Counted from the first letter of the stretch, positions 20,066 to 29,009 are shown. The stretch: 64,000 bases of DNA from Alphaproteobacteria bacterium (GCA_019137195.1 JAGVSR010000111.1:1-64000), one strand, 5' to 3'. Notes: a model not told the origin generated them from the sequence alone. Numbers and translations: made by a program.

Positions 20066-21276
20066 ATCTTAAACCCCGCACTTGATGTTTCGATCGTTTC
20101 AGCCGATCGGCAACAACTCCCCGTTGCCGCGCGCCCTCTAAGAGCGCGGCGCCGGTCGCACCGATCGGGTCGTGACGGGTGCCTGTTAACTCGGCACCCT
20201 GGAGCTTCGAGCGGATGCCCGGTCCGCTAGACGCTCCCGTTTGTGGAGGATCAGAGCCGCAATGGCTCGCCCTCCGGTCGTCAGGATCAGCCCTTTTTCC
20301 GCTGCTGCCCTGGCTGCCGCAGCCCGGGTTCCAGGAACCCCCGGCTGCCCCGTCCCGCCGGACCATAGGGATCGAGGTCCGCCCCTCGCTTCCCTTTGGC
20401 CTCGTCGAGACCAGTGACCCGGACCACCCAAAAAGCCGGCCGATGAGCCGCCGGCGCATGTGGTCCGAACCCCGTGTCGGCTCCCCTCGTTGGGTCTGAG
20501 GAGAGCCATCGAATTCGGTAATGCGGCCCGCCCGTCCCACCGCCCGCCTGCCGCAGCATCCGGGCTCAAGGACTGCCGTTCCACACCTGCCGCGAAAAGA
20601 CGCCTCTCGGGTCGACGTCCGCGCGGCACGCCTTGATCTCCACTCTGACTAGCCGTCTCGGAATAGCTCACGTGGCCCTGTGAGAGGCCCGGTCACGATC
20701 TCGACGGACATACTGATGACGACGCCCACAGCCGTACGCGACAACAAACTTGGAAACGCACGTACTCGGCACTCACGCAAACACATACGCCACGCCGGAC
20801 AGCTACACGCCCGTACCTGGCACTATTGGCGGCCGGATTACGCAAATACTCCGAAGGTCGTAACCCTCGGCCCGGCGCCGTTGGACAATCGATCTATTAA
20901 CCCTTTGTTGACACCCGTGCAAGTCCGCCCTGCGAACGGTCAAGAATTTGAAATAATTGACAAAAAAAGAAATTCGCGAGCGCGAAATCTGTCCACAGCG
21001 TTGTGGAGAATCCCTTTGAGACTCCGGGAGAAAACCCCCATCTTGAACAAGCATTACAAACGAAAACGGCGACCACTGATGGGGTCGCCGCGGAATGTCG
21101 GATTTTTTCTCCCTGACCCTGCGCCCACATGACCGATGGGTGACGTTCAGGATCGAGGGCGGGGGGTGGGGTGCAGACGAATCCGAAGCTTAGATGCGTT
21201 CAGGCGAGTCTGTCCCACAGCCCGGCCGAGTGGTGCATTGTTGCCCATGAACCACAGCCGCCGGCAAATGACGAGG
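20066..21276. other. dnaA-rpsT gap, 1211 bp; candidate replication origin
   Basis: The largest gene-free stretch in the window. The left half (about 20100-20680) is GC-rich with local dyads, such as GGGTTCC-A-GGAACCC near 20327; small open frames exist on both strands, but none resembles a known protein. The right half (20830-21130) is strikingly AT-rich for this genome. It includes the palindrome TTCGCGAGCGCGAA (20973-20986), a poly-A run, and two opposed DnaA-box-like sites: CTGTCCACA (20989-20997) and TTCTCCACA on the complementary strand (21002-21010). GANTC sites occur nearby (21008, 21020, 21179). Position beside dnaA and rpsT fits an alphaproteobacterial oriC. Confidence 0.5.
20989..21010. 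promoter_or_regulatory. Inverted pair of DnaA-box-like sites
   Basis: CTGTCCACA at 20989-20997 on + and TTCTCCACA at 21002-21010 on - face each other across 4 bases. Against TTATCCACA they have two mismatches and one mismatch respectively. They adjoin an AT-rich tract at 20940-20972 that could serve as an unwinding element. Confidence 0.45.
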
Positions 21277-21543
21277 TCAGTCGGCCATCGCCTTCACACG
21301 CTGGGTCAGGCGCGAGACTTTGCGGCTGGCGGTCTTGGGATGGATGATGCCCTTCTGGCCCGTGCGCGCAAGAACCGGCTCGACGGCCTTCAGTGCGGCG
21401 ACGGCATCCGCCTTCTTGCCCGACTTGATGGCCTCCTCGACCGAGCGCACGCTGCTGCGCATGGCCGAGCGGCGGCTCTTGTTGACCTCGGTGCGGCGAA
21501 GCATCTGGCGGGCGGCCTTTTTCGCCGACGACGTATTTGCCAT
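21277..21543 (-). CDS. rpsT: 30S ribosomal protein S20
   Basis: Small-subunit protein binding the 5' domain of 16S rRNA. The 88-aa basic protein begins [20 protein letters not shown] and has the family pieces [39 protein letters not shown] good sigma70-type promoter lies about 110 bp upstream. Its position upstream of dnaA is common in Alphaproteobacteria. Confidence 0.97.
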   Translation of the reverse strand: MANTSSAKKAARQMLRRTEVNKSRRSAMRSSVRSVEEAIKSGKKADAVAALKAVEPVLARTGQKGIIHPKTASRKVSRLTQRVKAMAD

Positions 21544-21650
21544 GGATTGGTTTTCCCTTCTGGATCAGGTCTTTACTGCGGCGCCGGTAGCGGCGCTGCC
21601 AAAATGCATCAACCGCCCGGAACGGATGTCCCGAGCGGCACTTGGCGGCT

Positions 21651-21679
21651 GCTATAGCTCTGGGCTTGTCAAGGGTCAA
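21651..21679 (-). promoter_or_regulatory. Sigma70-type promoter of rpsT
   Basis: On the - strand TTGACC (21679-21674), exactly 17 bp, then TATAGC (21656-21651). This is close to consensus at ideal spacing, with the -10 box 108 bp before the rpsT ATG. Confidence 0.6.
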
Positions 21680-21720
21680 CGTCGATCCGGCCGCACGGCG
21701 CGACAGCGGCCGCGAAAAAG

Positions 21721-22593
21721 TCAGGCGATCCTGACTGTGATGACGGTCGTGTTGTCCTGGTGCGGATCGCGAACGGCCTCCACGCCGCGGACGAGTGCGT
21801 TGGCGACCGCCCCCGGACCGTCTGCGGCATAGGCGGCGACGATGCGCTGGATCTCGACCGCGTCGAGCGTTTGTAGCCCGTCGCTGGCGAGGATCACGTA
21901 GTCGCCGCGCGCGAGACGGAGCGGCTTGCCCGAGATGTCGACGAGGTCGATCTCGTCGCCGGTCACGGCCGACCGCAGCATGTGCCGGCGCGGGTCACGG
22001 CGCGCCTCGTCCTCGGTCATGAAGCCTTCGGCGGCCAGCCGGTCGAGCTCGGGCGCCAGCGAATGGTCTTCGTTCAAAACGGCGATCTCGCCGTCGCGGT
22101 AAAGAAAAAGCGGGCTGTCGCCGACGCTGACCCACTCTGCGCCGTCGGGGCCGAACATCACTCCGACCAGCGTCGAGCCCATGCCGGAGAGGACCGGGTT
22201 CTCGTCGACGATGGCCGCGATCTTGGCGTTCGCAGCCTCCAGTCCGGCCATGAGACGCTCGCGGTTCGGACCCGCGCAGCCGGTCGCGCGCTCGAGGAAG
22301 GCCTCGCACGCCTTGCGGCTGGCAATGGCGCCGCCCGCGTGCCCGCCCATGCCGTCGGCCAGCACGGCCACGACCTCGGAGCCGTTCGCGACGGCCGGCA
22401 GGGCGTCGACGCGGAACGGACCGGGCCCCGGCCAGATCACGGCTGTGTCCTCCTGGTAGCTGCGCGACCCTTTGATGCTGCGGGTCGCAAACTCGAATGC
22501 GGGCATCGATCGTTCCTGCCGTCGCCGCGCCCCGGTCGGCCCCGTGGGCCCGGTCGGTACGCTCACCTCGTCCGGGGGCGCTATATCGCTCAT
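21721..22593 (-). CDS. PP2C-family Ser/Thr protein phosphatase
   Basis: Metal-dependent phosphatase expected to reverse Ser/Thr phosphorylation. The 290-aa protein has the PP2C metal-binding motifs SRSYQEDTAV, VLADGMGGHAGGAIAS, GSTLVGVMF, WVSVGDSPLFLYRDG, VILASDGLQTL and a C-terminal QDNTTVITV, with all key aspartates present. No membrane segment is visible. The first 29 residues (PTGPTGPTGARR) are low-complexity, and an alternative start MPAFEFATRS lies at residue 30. It is the last gene of a - strand set with two FHA genes, divergent from a kinase, so it probably dephosphorylates that kinase or its targets. Confidence 0.92.
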   Translation of the reverse strand: MSDIAPPDEVSVPTGPTGPTGARRRQERSMPAFEFATRSIKGSRSYQEDTAVIWPGPGPFRVDALPAVANGSEVVAVLADGMGGHAGGAIASRKACEAFLERATGCAGPNRERLMAGLEAANAKIAAIVDENPVLSGMGSTLVGVMFGPDGAEWVSVGDSPLFLYRDGEIAVLNEDHSLAPELDRLAAEGFMTEDEARRDPRRHMLRSAVTGDEIDLVDISGKPLRLARGDYVILASDGLQTLDAVEIQRIVAAYAADGPGAVANALVRGVEAVRDPHQDNTTVITVRIA

Positions 22594-22688
22594 GTCCGAT
22601 CACTCATACGCCACATTGCGCGGGGCCGACAGACCGTCCACGGATGCTCGTCCGCGGACGCCTGTCTGGTTGCGGTCCTCGTTGCCAT

Positions 22689-23468
22689 TCAATCGCGATC
22701 GCCCGAGATCGCCGACCAGTCGAACTCCGCGCTGCAGAACGGCACGAAGGCGAGCTGCGTATGCCCCATGGTGATGACGTCCATGGGCTGCAGCTCAACC
22801 GCGCCCGTCGGCCGCTTGTCGTTGACCGAGACCACGTTGGTCTTGGCGAGGTTGGGGACGAACAGGAAGCTCCGCTCCGCCGAGTCGTAGCGGATATAGG
22901 CCTGCTCCTCGGTCGAGATGCTTTCGTCGCCGAACGCGAGCGGCACGCGGTTGGCGGGCCCGCGCCCGATGGTGTTGTTGCCCTCGAAGATTGGGCGGAA
23001 CTGACCGATGCCGGGTCCGCCGACGACGACCAGCCAGCCGGCCACGGGATCGGCCTCGAACGCGCCTCGCTTCACCTGCACTTTGCCGCGCACGAGCTGC
23101 GTGCGCGGCGCCGCCTCGGGAGCCTTCGCCGAGGGTCCTCTCATAACGCGCGTGGTCGGGGGTGCATCGGGTTCGGTCGGACGGCTTGCCAGTGAGGCCG
23201 CGGGACCGCGCGCCTCACGGGCAGCTTCCGCTGCCGATGGCACGCCGTCGCGTCGGGCGTTGGCATCGGGCTCGCCAGCGGCAGCGTCGGCATCGGCGGG
23301 CTTGGCAGCCTGAGGCAGAGGTGGCGGCGAAGATGGGCTCTGCGGCTGCGCGGCTGCTGCCTTGGGCGGGTTGAGGGTGTCGTCGCGGCTCGCGGCCGCG
23401 AGCGCATCCTTGAGCGAGCCGAGAAAGCTCGCGCGCGGGGCTTGTGGGGAAGCCGACCCTGCTGACAT
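22689..23468 (-). CDS. FHA-domain protein, soluble, diverged binding loop
   Basis: A 259-aa protein with a Pro/Ala-rich N-terminal half (about residues 1-145) and a C-terminal forkhead-associated domain (about 150-255). FHA features: FEGNNTIGRGPANRVPLAF and a late beta sandwich ending VITMGHTQLAFVPF. The residues after the usual GR motif read ESISTEEQAYI. The histidine normally found in the SxxH motif is absent, so classic phosphothreonine binding is uncertain. It lies between the PP2C and second FHA genes on the same strand, which suggests an adaptor in the same phosphosignalling system. Confidence 0.85.
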   Translation of the reverse strand: MSAGSASPQAPRASFLGSLKDALAAASRDDTLNPPKAAAAQPQSPSSPPPLPQAAKPADADAAAGEPDANARRDGVPSAAEAAREARGPAASLASRPTEPDAPPTTRVMRGPSAKAPEAAPRTQLVRGKVQVKRGAFEADPVAGWLVVVGGPGIGQFRPIFEGNNTIGRGPANRVPLAFGDESISTEEQAYIRYDSAERSFLFVPNLAKTNVVSVNDKRPTGAVELQPMDVITMGHTQLAFVPFCSAEFDWSAISGDRD

Positions 23469-23565
23469 GACCTGTTGCTCCTTTGCCTAGATCGCCTGTC
23501 TCTGTATCTGTCTCTGTCCGGTTTCGATCGCCGCCCGGCCTGGGCCGGTTGCCGGTCTCTCGACC

Positions 23566-24294
23566 TCAGTTCGTGTACGTAAGCCTCTGCTCGCCGAGCT
23601 CGATGACGTCGCCCGCCTGGAGCGCCCGGCTGGTGACCCGGGATCCGTTGACGAGCACGCCGTTGCCTTGCGATCCCGACAGGTCGGTCACGACCGTGTG
23701 CGAGCCGTCGGGCCGATGTATGGCGGCGTGGTAGCGATGCACTGTTCGGTCATCGAGCACGATGTCGTTGTCGGGCTCGCGTCCGACGCGAACGAGCTCG
23801 CGTGTGAGAACGAGCCGCCGCGCTCCTCCGCTGGCGTCGCTCCACTCGAGCGCTCCGCCATGAGACCGTGCTGCCGTTCTCCCGAGGGTCGTCGTGCCAA
23901 AGCCCGCGGCGGTACCCTTGCGTCGCATCAGCACCGTCCGCGCGTCGCCCTCGGACGAGCCGAGCCGGGTGATGAGCCAGCCGACGACGGCCACAACGGG
24001 GACCGCCCCGAGTGCGCCGAGACCGAGCACCAGGGCAGGCGCCCGCTCGTAGGCGCTCCGCGTCGCGTCGACGACGGCCTGAGCGAGGTCTGCGGCCGAT
24101 GCGGCCGTGGTGAGTGCCGAGAGCGTGGCCAGCTGCATGAATGTTCCACCTGCCGCCGGCACGTCGCGCACCCCCGCCGCCAACGCCAGGGCCGCCAGCG
24201 ACGGCATCGCCGAATTTGGCCAGATTGCATCCATGATGCCCATCGCGATGCTCGTCGAGCGCGAATCTCCTGGGCGAGAGTCGGCGCGCCTCAA
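23566..24294 (-). CDS. Membrane-anchored FHA-domain protein
   Basis: A 242-aa protein with an N-terminal hydrophobic/Ala-rich part (LAALALAAG and LATLSALTTAASAA, possibly a signal peptide), a clear membrane segment (APALVLGLGALGAVPVVAVV, about residues 90-112) and a C-terminal FHA domain (about 163-240) with LVRVGREPDNDIVLDD, VHRYHAAIH and GNGVLVNG. The conserved Arg, His and Asn of the phosphopeptide site are present. The start is uncertain; several ATGs (residues 1, 18, 21) are usable. It is the first gene of the - strand trio, 192 bp from the divergent kinase. Confidence 0.87.
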   Translation of the reverse strand: MRRADSRPGDSRSTSIAMGIMDAIWPNSAMPSLAALALAAGVRDVPAAGGTFMQLATLSALTTAASAADLAQAVVDATRSAYERAPALVLGLGALGAVPVVAVVGWLITRLGSSEGDARTVLMRRKGTAAGFGTTTLGRTAARSHGGALEWSDASGGARRLVLTRELVRVGREPDNDIVLDDRTVHRYHAAIHRPDGSHTVVTDLSGSQGNGVLVNGSRVTSRALQAGDVIELGEQRLTYTN

Positions 24295-24486
24295 GGCAGC
24301 AACATGGCCGGAAAGCGCCGAAGCGGAGATTTGTTCATCGTGGGTTCATCGGCCTCTATCCGCCACATTCGAGGATCAAAGGAGGGCGAAGCGGAGGTGA
24401 TTTGCAGACCTCGGGCCGGCGGAAAAGTGCCAGCGTCGAACGCCGATGCCGGAGCTTTTGCAGGGCGCGGGGGATGAGCGGGTGAG

Positions 24487-26868
24487 ATGGCGAACCTGAT
24501 TGCGCTGGACGGCGGCACTGTGCTCGCCGACGACTACAGGATCGAGCGCGTCCTCGGCGCGGGCGGCTTTGGCGTGACCTATCTCGCCCAGGAAATCGCC
24601 TTGAACCGCTACGTCACCATCAAGGAGTATTTTCCCGCCGACTTTGCCGCCCGTGCCGACGGCCGCAACGCCGAGCCGCGCTCGGAGCACTGCGTCTCCG
24701 ACTACAAGTGGGGGCTCGAGCGCTTCATCGAGGAGGCGCAGACGCTCGCACGATTCAATCATCCCAATATCGTCCGCGTCTACCGCTACTTCCGCGCCAA
24801 CAACACCGGCTACATGGTGCTGCATTTCGAGGAGGGCCAGAGCCTCAAGGCATGGCTCAAGGGCCTCGGCCGCGCTCCGCGCCAGAAGGAGCTCGATGCC
24901 ATCGTCGCGCCGCTGCTCGACGCGCTCGAGGTCATCCACAAGGCCGATTTCCTGCACCGTGACATCGCGCCTGACAACATCATCATCCGGAAGGACGGCT
25001 CACCCGTCCTGATCGACTTCGGCTCCGCCCGCGGAGAGATCGCCGCCCACTCGAAGACCGTCTCCGCGCTCGTCAAGCCCGGCTACAGCCCCTACGAGCA
25101 GTACGCCGAGACGAGCCGTCAGCAGGGTCCATGGACCGACGTCTATGCGTTGGGCGCTACCCTCTATCATGCCGTTGCCGGCAAGCGCCCTCCCGACAGC
25201 CCGTCGCGCATGGTGAAGGACGAGATCGTGCCGGCCCGCGAGGCCGCCCTCGCCGCCTATCGCGCCGGATTTCTGAAGGCCATCGACAAGGCGCTGGTCC
25301 TCGGCATCGATGCGCGGCCGCAGTCGGTGGCACAATGGCGCGCCGAGCTTCTCGCCCCCGATCCTCCGAAGCAGAGCTGGCTTTCACGGACCTCAGGCCG
25401 CAAGGCCGCGCATGCCGCCGAGCCGCTCGAGCAAGTGGCGGCTGCCGTGGCCGTTGCTGCCGCCGAGCCGGCTCCTCCGCCGGCCGCCACCCCGAAAGCA
25501 GCCGGGCCCAACGCCTCGCCGCAGCCGGATGCGCCGGGCCCCCGGGGCGGCCTCCTCGATTTCATGGAAGGCCTGCGGCGCAAGTCGGCTGCCGCCGAGG
25601 CAGGGCCGGCTAGCCCGGCCCCGGCAGGTCAGCCCGCGAAAGCCAAGGACACGAAGGCCGTCCCGCAAGCGAAGGAGCCGAAGGCCGCTGCGTCCGAGGC
25701 CCGGAGGAAGTCCGCGGACAAGGATGTGGGCAAGGAGCTCGTCCCCGTCGCCTCGCCGTCGAGGTCCAAGGCCCCCCGTCCGAACCCGGTCAGCTCGAAA
25801 TCGCCGAAGAGCTGGCGGCCGCTGATGTGGAAGCTCCTGATCGGTGTCGGTGTGGCGAGCGCGGCCGTCGCGATGCAGGACCGCTTCCCTCACATGGGTG
25901 CCAAGACGCCGGTGGCGGCCGCTGTCGGAACCAAGCGCAGCTCGGCCGCTGCGCCGCAGCCGGAAGCTTTGCCGGTCGCCGAGGTCAAGGCGCACGATGG
26001 CGGCGTCACTAGCCTCGCCTATGGCGGCGACGGTCGCGTCCTCGTCACGGTCGGCAAGGATGGCCGCCTCAAGGTTTGGGACGCCTCGAGCGCCGCGCTG
26101 AAACGCACGATTGAGCTCGGCGACGGACCGGCGACGTCGCTCGCCGTCTTCGGCACGCGCGCCGTGACCGGTCACGCCAACGGCAACACGGTTCTGTGGG
26201 ACGTCGACAAGGGCGACCGGATCGGCGCGTACAAGAGGAACGACGCCGAGATCTGGGCCGTCACCTTCCTCGGCCGCCAGGATCGCTTCGCCACCGCCAG
26301 CCACGACTGGAAGGTGACGTTGTGGGACGAGGCCTCCTCGTCGCCGGCCCACGTCATCGACGGTCACCAGAACGCTGTCCAGGCGGCGGCCTTCGCCATG
26401 TCGCCGAAAGGGCCGCTCCTCGCCACCGCCGGAGCCGACAGGACGGCCCGCATCTGGAACGTCGACAACCTCGAGCAGACACGCCGCTACACCGGCCACA
26501 GCGACTTCGTCACGACGCTCGCCTTCGCGCCCGATGCCCGTGCTGTCGCCTCGGCCGGGCTCGACGGCGGCATCCGCCTCTGGTCCGCGACCTCGCGTTC
26601 CACCCTGCGCCGTCTCTACGGCCACAAAGGGCGTGTCGGCGGACTGGCCTTTGCGCCCAAGGGAGACGTCCTCGTCTCGGCCGGCGAGGACGGCAAGGTG
26701 CGGGTATGGGACCTGAAGCGCGGGCGGGCCGCACGCGTGCTGCCGGGCACCTTCGTGCCCCAGCAAGCCATCGCCGTGTCGCCCGACGGCAGCCGCATCG
26801 CCGCCGCCGGCGACGATGGCATCCTGCGCATTTGGGCGAACCCGCTCGACCGCTCGCTGACCAACTGA
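24487..26868 (+). CDS. Ser/Thr protein kinase with WD40 propeller
   Basis: A 793-aa membrane-bound Hanks-type kinase. The kinase domain spans residues 15-290: P-loop VLGAGGFGVTYLA, ATP lysine K46 in TIKEYFP, catalytic loop HRDIAPDN at 157-164, DFG at 177-179. The usual catalytic-loop lysine is replaced by alanine. A long Ala/Pro/Lys-rich linker (about 290-440) leads to one membrane segment (about 446-465). A C-terminal seven-blade WD40 propeller follows (about 499-790), with blades ending in VWD, LWD, LWD, IWN, LWS, VWD and IWA. The propeller would lie on the opposite side of the membrane from the kinase, as an external sensor. It is divergent from the FHA/FHA/PP2C genes. Confidence 0.93.
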   Translation: MANLIALDGGTVLADDYRIERVLGAGGFGVTYLAQEIALNRYVTIKEYFPADFAARADGRNAEPRSEHCVSDYKWGLERFIEEAQTLARFNHPNIVRVYRYFRANNTGYMVLHFEEGQSLKAWLKGLGRAPRQKELDAIVAPLLDALEVIHKADFLHRDIAPDNIIIRKDGSPVLIDFGSARGEIAAHSKTVSALVKPGYSPYEQYAETSRQQGPWTDVYALGATLYHAVAGKRPPDSPSRMVKDEIVPAREAALAAYRAGFLKAIDKALVLGIDARPQSVAQWRAELLAPDPPKQSWLSRTSGRKAAHAAEPLEQVAAAVAVAAAEPAPPPAATPKAAGPNASPQPDAPGPRGGLLDFMEGLRRKSAAAEAGPASPAPAGQPAKAKDTKAVPQAKEPKAAASEARRKSADKDVGKELVPVASPSRSKAPRPNPVSSKSPKSWRPLMWKLLIGVGVASAAVAMQDRFPHMGAKTPVAAAVGTKRSSAAAPQPEALPVAEVKAHDGGVTSLAYGGDGRVLVTVGKDGRLKVWDASSAALKRTIELGDGPATSLAVFGTRAVTGHANGNTVLWDVDKGDRIGAYKRNDAEIWAVTFLGRQDRFATASHDWKVTLWDEASSSPAHVIDGHQNAVQAAAFAMSPKGPLLATAGADRTARIWNVDNLEQTRRYTGHSDFVTTLAFAPDARAVASAGLDGGIRLWSATSRSTLRRLYGHKGRVGGLAFAPKGDVLVSAGEDGKVRVWDLKRGRAARVLPGTFVPQQAIAVSPDGSRIAAAGDDGILRIWANPLDRSLTN

Positions 26869-27251
26869 AGCTCCATGCGAAATCGGTCCCGGATTGTCTC
26901 GCGTGGGCCGCCCGTGCGGGATCGGTAGAGACCGCCGCGCAGGCGCCACGGAGACTGCAGCCCGGCCGGCAAGCGACCCATTGACCGGAGTGCCTCGGCC
27001 GGACGGCAGGCACACGCGCCGGCGCGCGTCGCGCGTGTACCGACCGCTTCAAATCCTTAACCTGGATTTGATACTTGCCCTTTTCCGGGCCGCCGTGCTG
27101 TCGGGCCTGCGCGTGATCGCCAGGCCGTGCCTTTACCGTGCGGCTCATTGCAGCTTGACCGCTAGAGTATTGTCCTGACTGTCGATCTCAGAGCGACTAC
27201 GACTTCCGAACGGCGTCCCGACAGGCCGTCGTTCGTCGAGAGGATCCCTAC
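26869..27251. other. Intergenic gap, 383 bp
   Basis: Lies between the kinase and the carbamoyltransferase, both on +. No reading frame, hairpin or promoter stands out. A purine-rich GAGAGG just before 27252 serves as the ribosome-binding site of the next gene. Confidence 0.6.
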
Positions 27252-29009
27252 GTGAACATTCTCGGCCTCGTCACCAAGAGCCACGATACCGGCATCGCGC
27301 TTCTCAAGGACGGCATCCCCGAATTCGTGCTCGAGGAGGAGCGCTTCAGCCGTCAGAAGCACTCGATGGAGTTCCCGGAAATGGCGCTCGACGCCATGTT
27401 CGGGAAGGATGGCGCCTACGACTTTCGCGAGGTCGACGCCGTCACCACGCCCTGGGATATGAAGCGGCTCCGCCCCACGTACCTGAAGTGCGTATTCGGC
27501 GAGATGCCGGCGAGCTTGAACCTGCTCTGGCCCTCGGCTCACAAGACCCAGGCCACCGCCATCTTCAATCTGCCGATGCGCCTTTGGCTCGGGCTCGGCA
27601 AACGCTACGGCTTTCATCGTGTGCCCAAGATCGTCCAGGTTGGCCACCACGACAGCCACGCCGCGATCTTTTTCGTCTCCCCATTCGAGGAGGCGACCGT
27701 TCTCGTCATGGACGGCTACGGCGACGAGACCGCGACCTCGGCCTACTACGGGCGCGGCAACCATCTCGAGCGCACCTGGGCAGACGGCTTCTTCGACAGC
27801 CTCGGCATGCTCTACAGCCTCGTCACCGAGCACATCGGCTTCAAGGTGTTCGAGGAAGGCACCGTGATGGCGCTAGCCGCCTGCGGCAAGCCGAGCTACG
27901 CGGCCCAGTTCGCGGACGTCATCAAGCTTCTGCCCGGCGGTCGCTTCGCCATCAACCGCGACTATACGAGCTACCAGACTCACGGCTTCAACCGCCCGTT
28001 CAAGCGCAAATTCTACGAGATCTTCGGTCCCGCGCGTAAGCCCGGCGAGCCCCTGACCGACCGCCACCGCGACATCGCCTATGCGCTGCAGCACACGGTC
28101 GAGGAGGCGATCCTCCACGTCGTGCGCGAGCTCTATAACCAGCACAAGAGCAAGAACCTCGTCATCTCGGGCGGCGTAGCGTTGAACTGTGTCGCCAACG
28201 CCCGCATTCTACGCGACACCAGGTTCGAACGCGTCTGGGTGCCGCCCTGCGCCTCGGACACCGGCGCCCCCATCGGCAGCACCCTGTTCCATTATCACGC
28301 CACCCTCGGCAAGCCGCGCGAGTTCGTGCTCAATCACGCCTTCTACGGCAAGGAGTACAGCGAGGCCGAGATGGTGGCGGCCCTGGAGGCGGCAGGCCTC
28401 ACCTTCGAGCGTTTCGAGGAGGCCGAGCTCTTGAACAAGGTCGCGCTCGACCTCGCCGAGCAGAAGATCGTCGGCTGGTTCCAAGGTCGCGCCGAGATGG
28501 GTCCGCGCGCGCTCGGCAACCGCTCGATCCTGTCCGATGCGCGCTCGAACGCCATGAAGGATCTGATCAACGCCCGCATCAAGCACCGCGAGGCGTTCCG
28601 TCCGTTCGCACCCGTCGTGCTCTATGATCGCATGCAGGAGTTCTTCGAGTTCTCGCAGCCCGACCCGTTCATGACCATGGCGCCGAGGATCCGGCCCGAC
28701 AAGGTCCACCTCATCCCGGCTGCCGCGCACGTCGATGGCACCGGGCGCATCCAGACGATCGAGCGCGAGCAGAACCGGCGCTACTACGGCGTCATCGAGG
28801 CCTACGCGAAGCTCACCGGCATTCCCGTGATCCTGAACACGAGCTTCAACCGTCAGGAACCGGTCGTGAACGCACCGGAGCACGCGATCTCGTGCTATCT
28901 GCGGACCGACATGGACGTGCTGGTCCTCGGCAACCTCTACACCCGCGACCGCAATCCGGACGCCATCCGCCGCGCCACAGAAGCCTTCGCCAACCGCGCG
29001 AAGAAATAG
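27252..29009 (+). CDS. Carbamoyltransferase (NodU/CmcH family)
   Basis: Transfers a carbamoyl group from carbamoyl phosphate to a hydroxyl of a sugar or natural product. The 585-aa protein begins MNILGLVTKSHDTGIALL and has the Kae1-like N-terminal domain with the metal-binding VGHHDSHAAIFF, VLVMDGYGDET and SGGVALNCVANARI. The C-terminal YrdC-like part has GWFQGRAEMGPRALGNRSIL and ILNTSFNRQEPVV. It starts at a GTG with GAGAGG upstream. No nodulation, antibiotic or glycosylation genes are next to it, so the substrate is unknown; a cell-surface glycan or lipid is one possibility. Confidence 0.92.
   Translation: MNILGLVTKSHDTGIALLKDGIPEFVLEEERFSRQKHSMEFPEMALDAMFGKDGAYDFREVDAVTTPWDMKRLRPTYLKCVFGEMPASLNLLWPSAHKTQATAIFNLPMRLWLGLGKRYGFHRVPKIVQVGHHDSHAAIFFVSPFEEATVLVMDGYGDETATSAYYGRGNHLERTWADGFFDSLGMLYSLVTEHIGFKVFEEGTVMALAACGKPSYAAQFADVIKLLPGGRFAINRDYTSYQTHGFNRPFKRKFYEIFGPARKPGEPLTDRHRDIAYALQHTVEEAILHVVRELYNQHKSKNLVISGGVALNCVANARILRDTRFERVWVPPCASDTGAPIGSTLFHYHATLGKPREFVLNHAFYGKEYSEAEMVAALEAAGLTFERFEEAELLNKVALDLAEQKIVGWFQGRAEMGPRALGNRSILSDARSNAMKDLINARIKHREAFRPFAPVVLYDRMQEFFEFSQPDPFMTMAPRIRPDKVHLIPAAAHVDGTGRIQTIEREQNRRYYGVIEAYAKLTGIPVILNTSFNRQEPVVNAPEHAISCYLRTDMDVLVLGNLYTRDRNPDAIRRATEAFANRAKK

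Noticed and set aside
20186-20671. A 161-residue frame on - (and a 107-residue frame on +) in the dnaA-rpsT gap
   Set aside because: Both have low-complexity Arg/Gly/Pro composition with no recognisable motif or ribosome-binding site; they are likely chance frames in GC-rich DNA.
20160-20680. RNase P RNA, tmRNA or 6S RNA in the dnaA-rpsT gap
   Set aside because: None of the conserved cores of these RNAs was recognisable on either strand.
20680-21132. A 150-residue + strand frame across the AT-rich part of the same gap
   Set aside because: It spans the candidate origin elements, has no family similarity I know and no Shine-Dalgarno.
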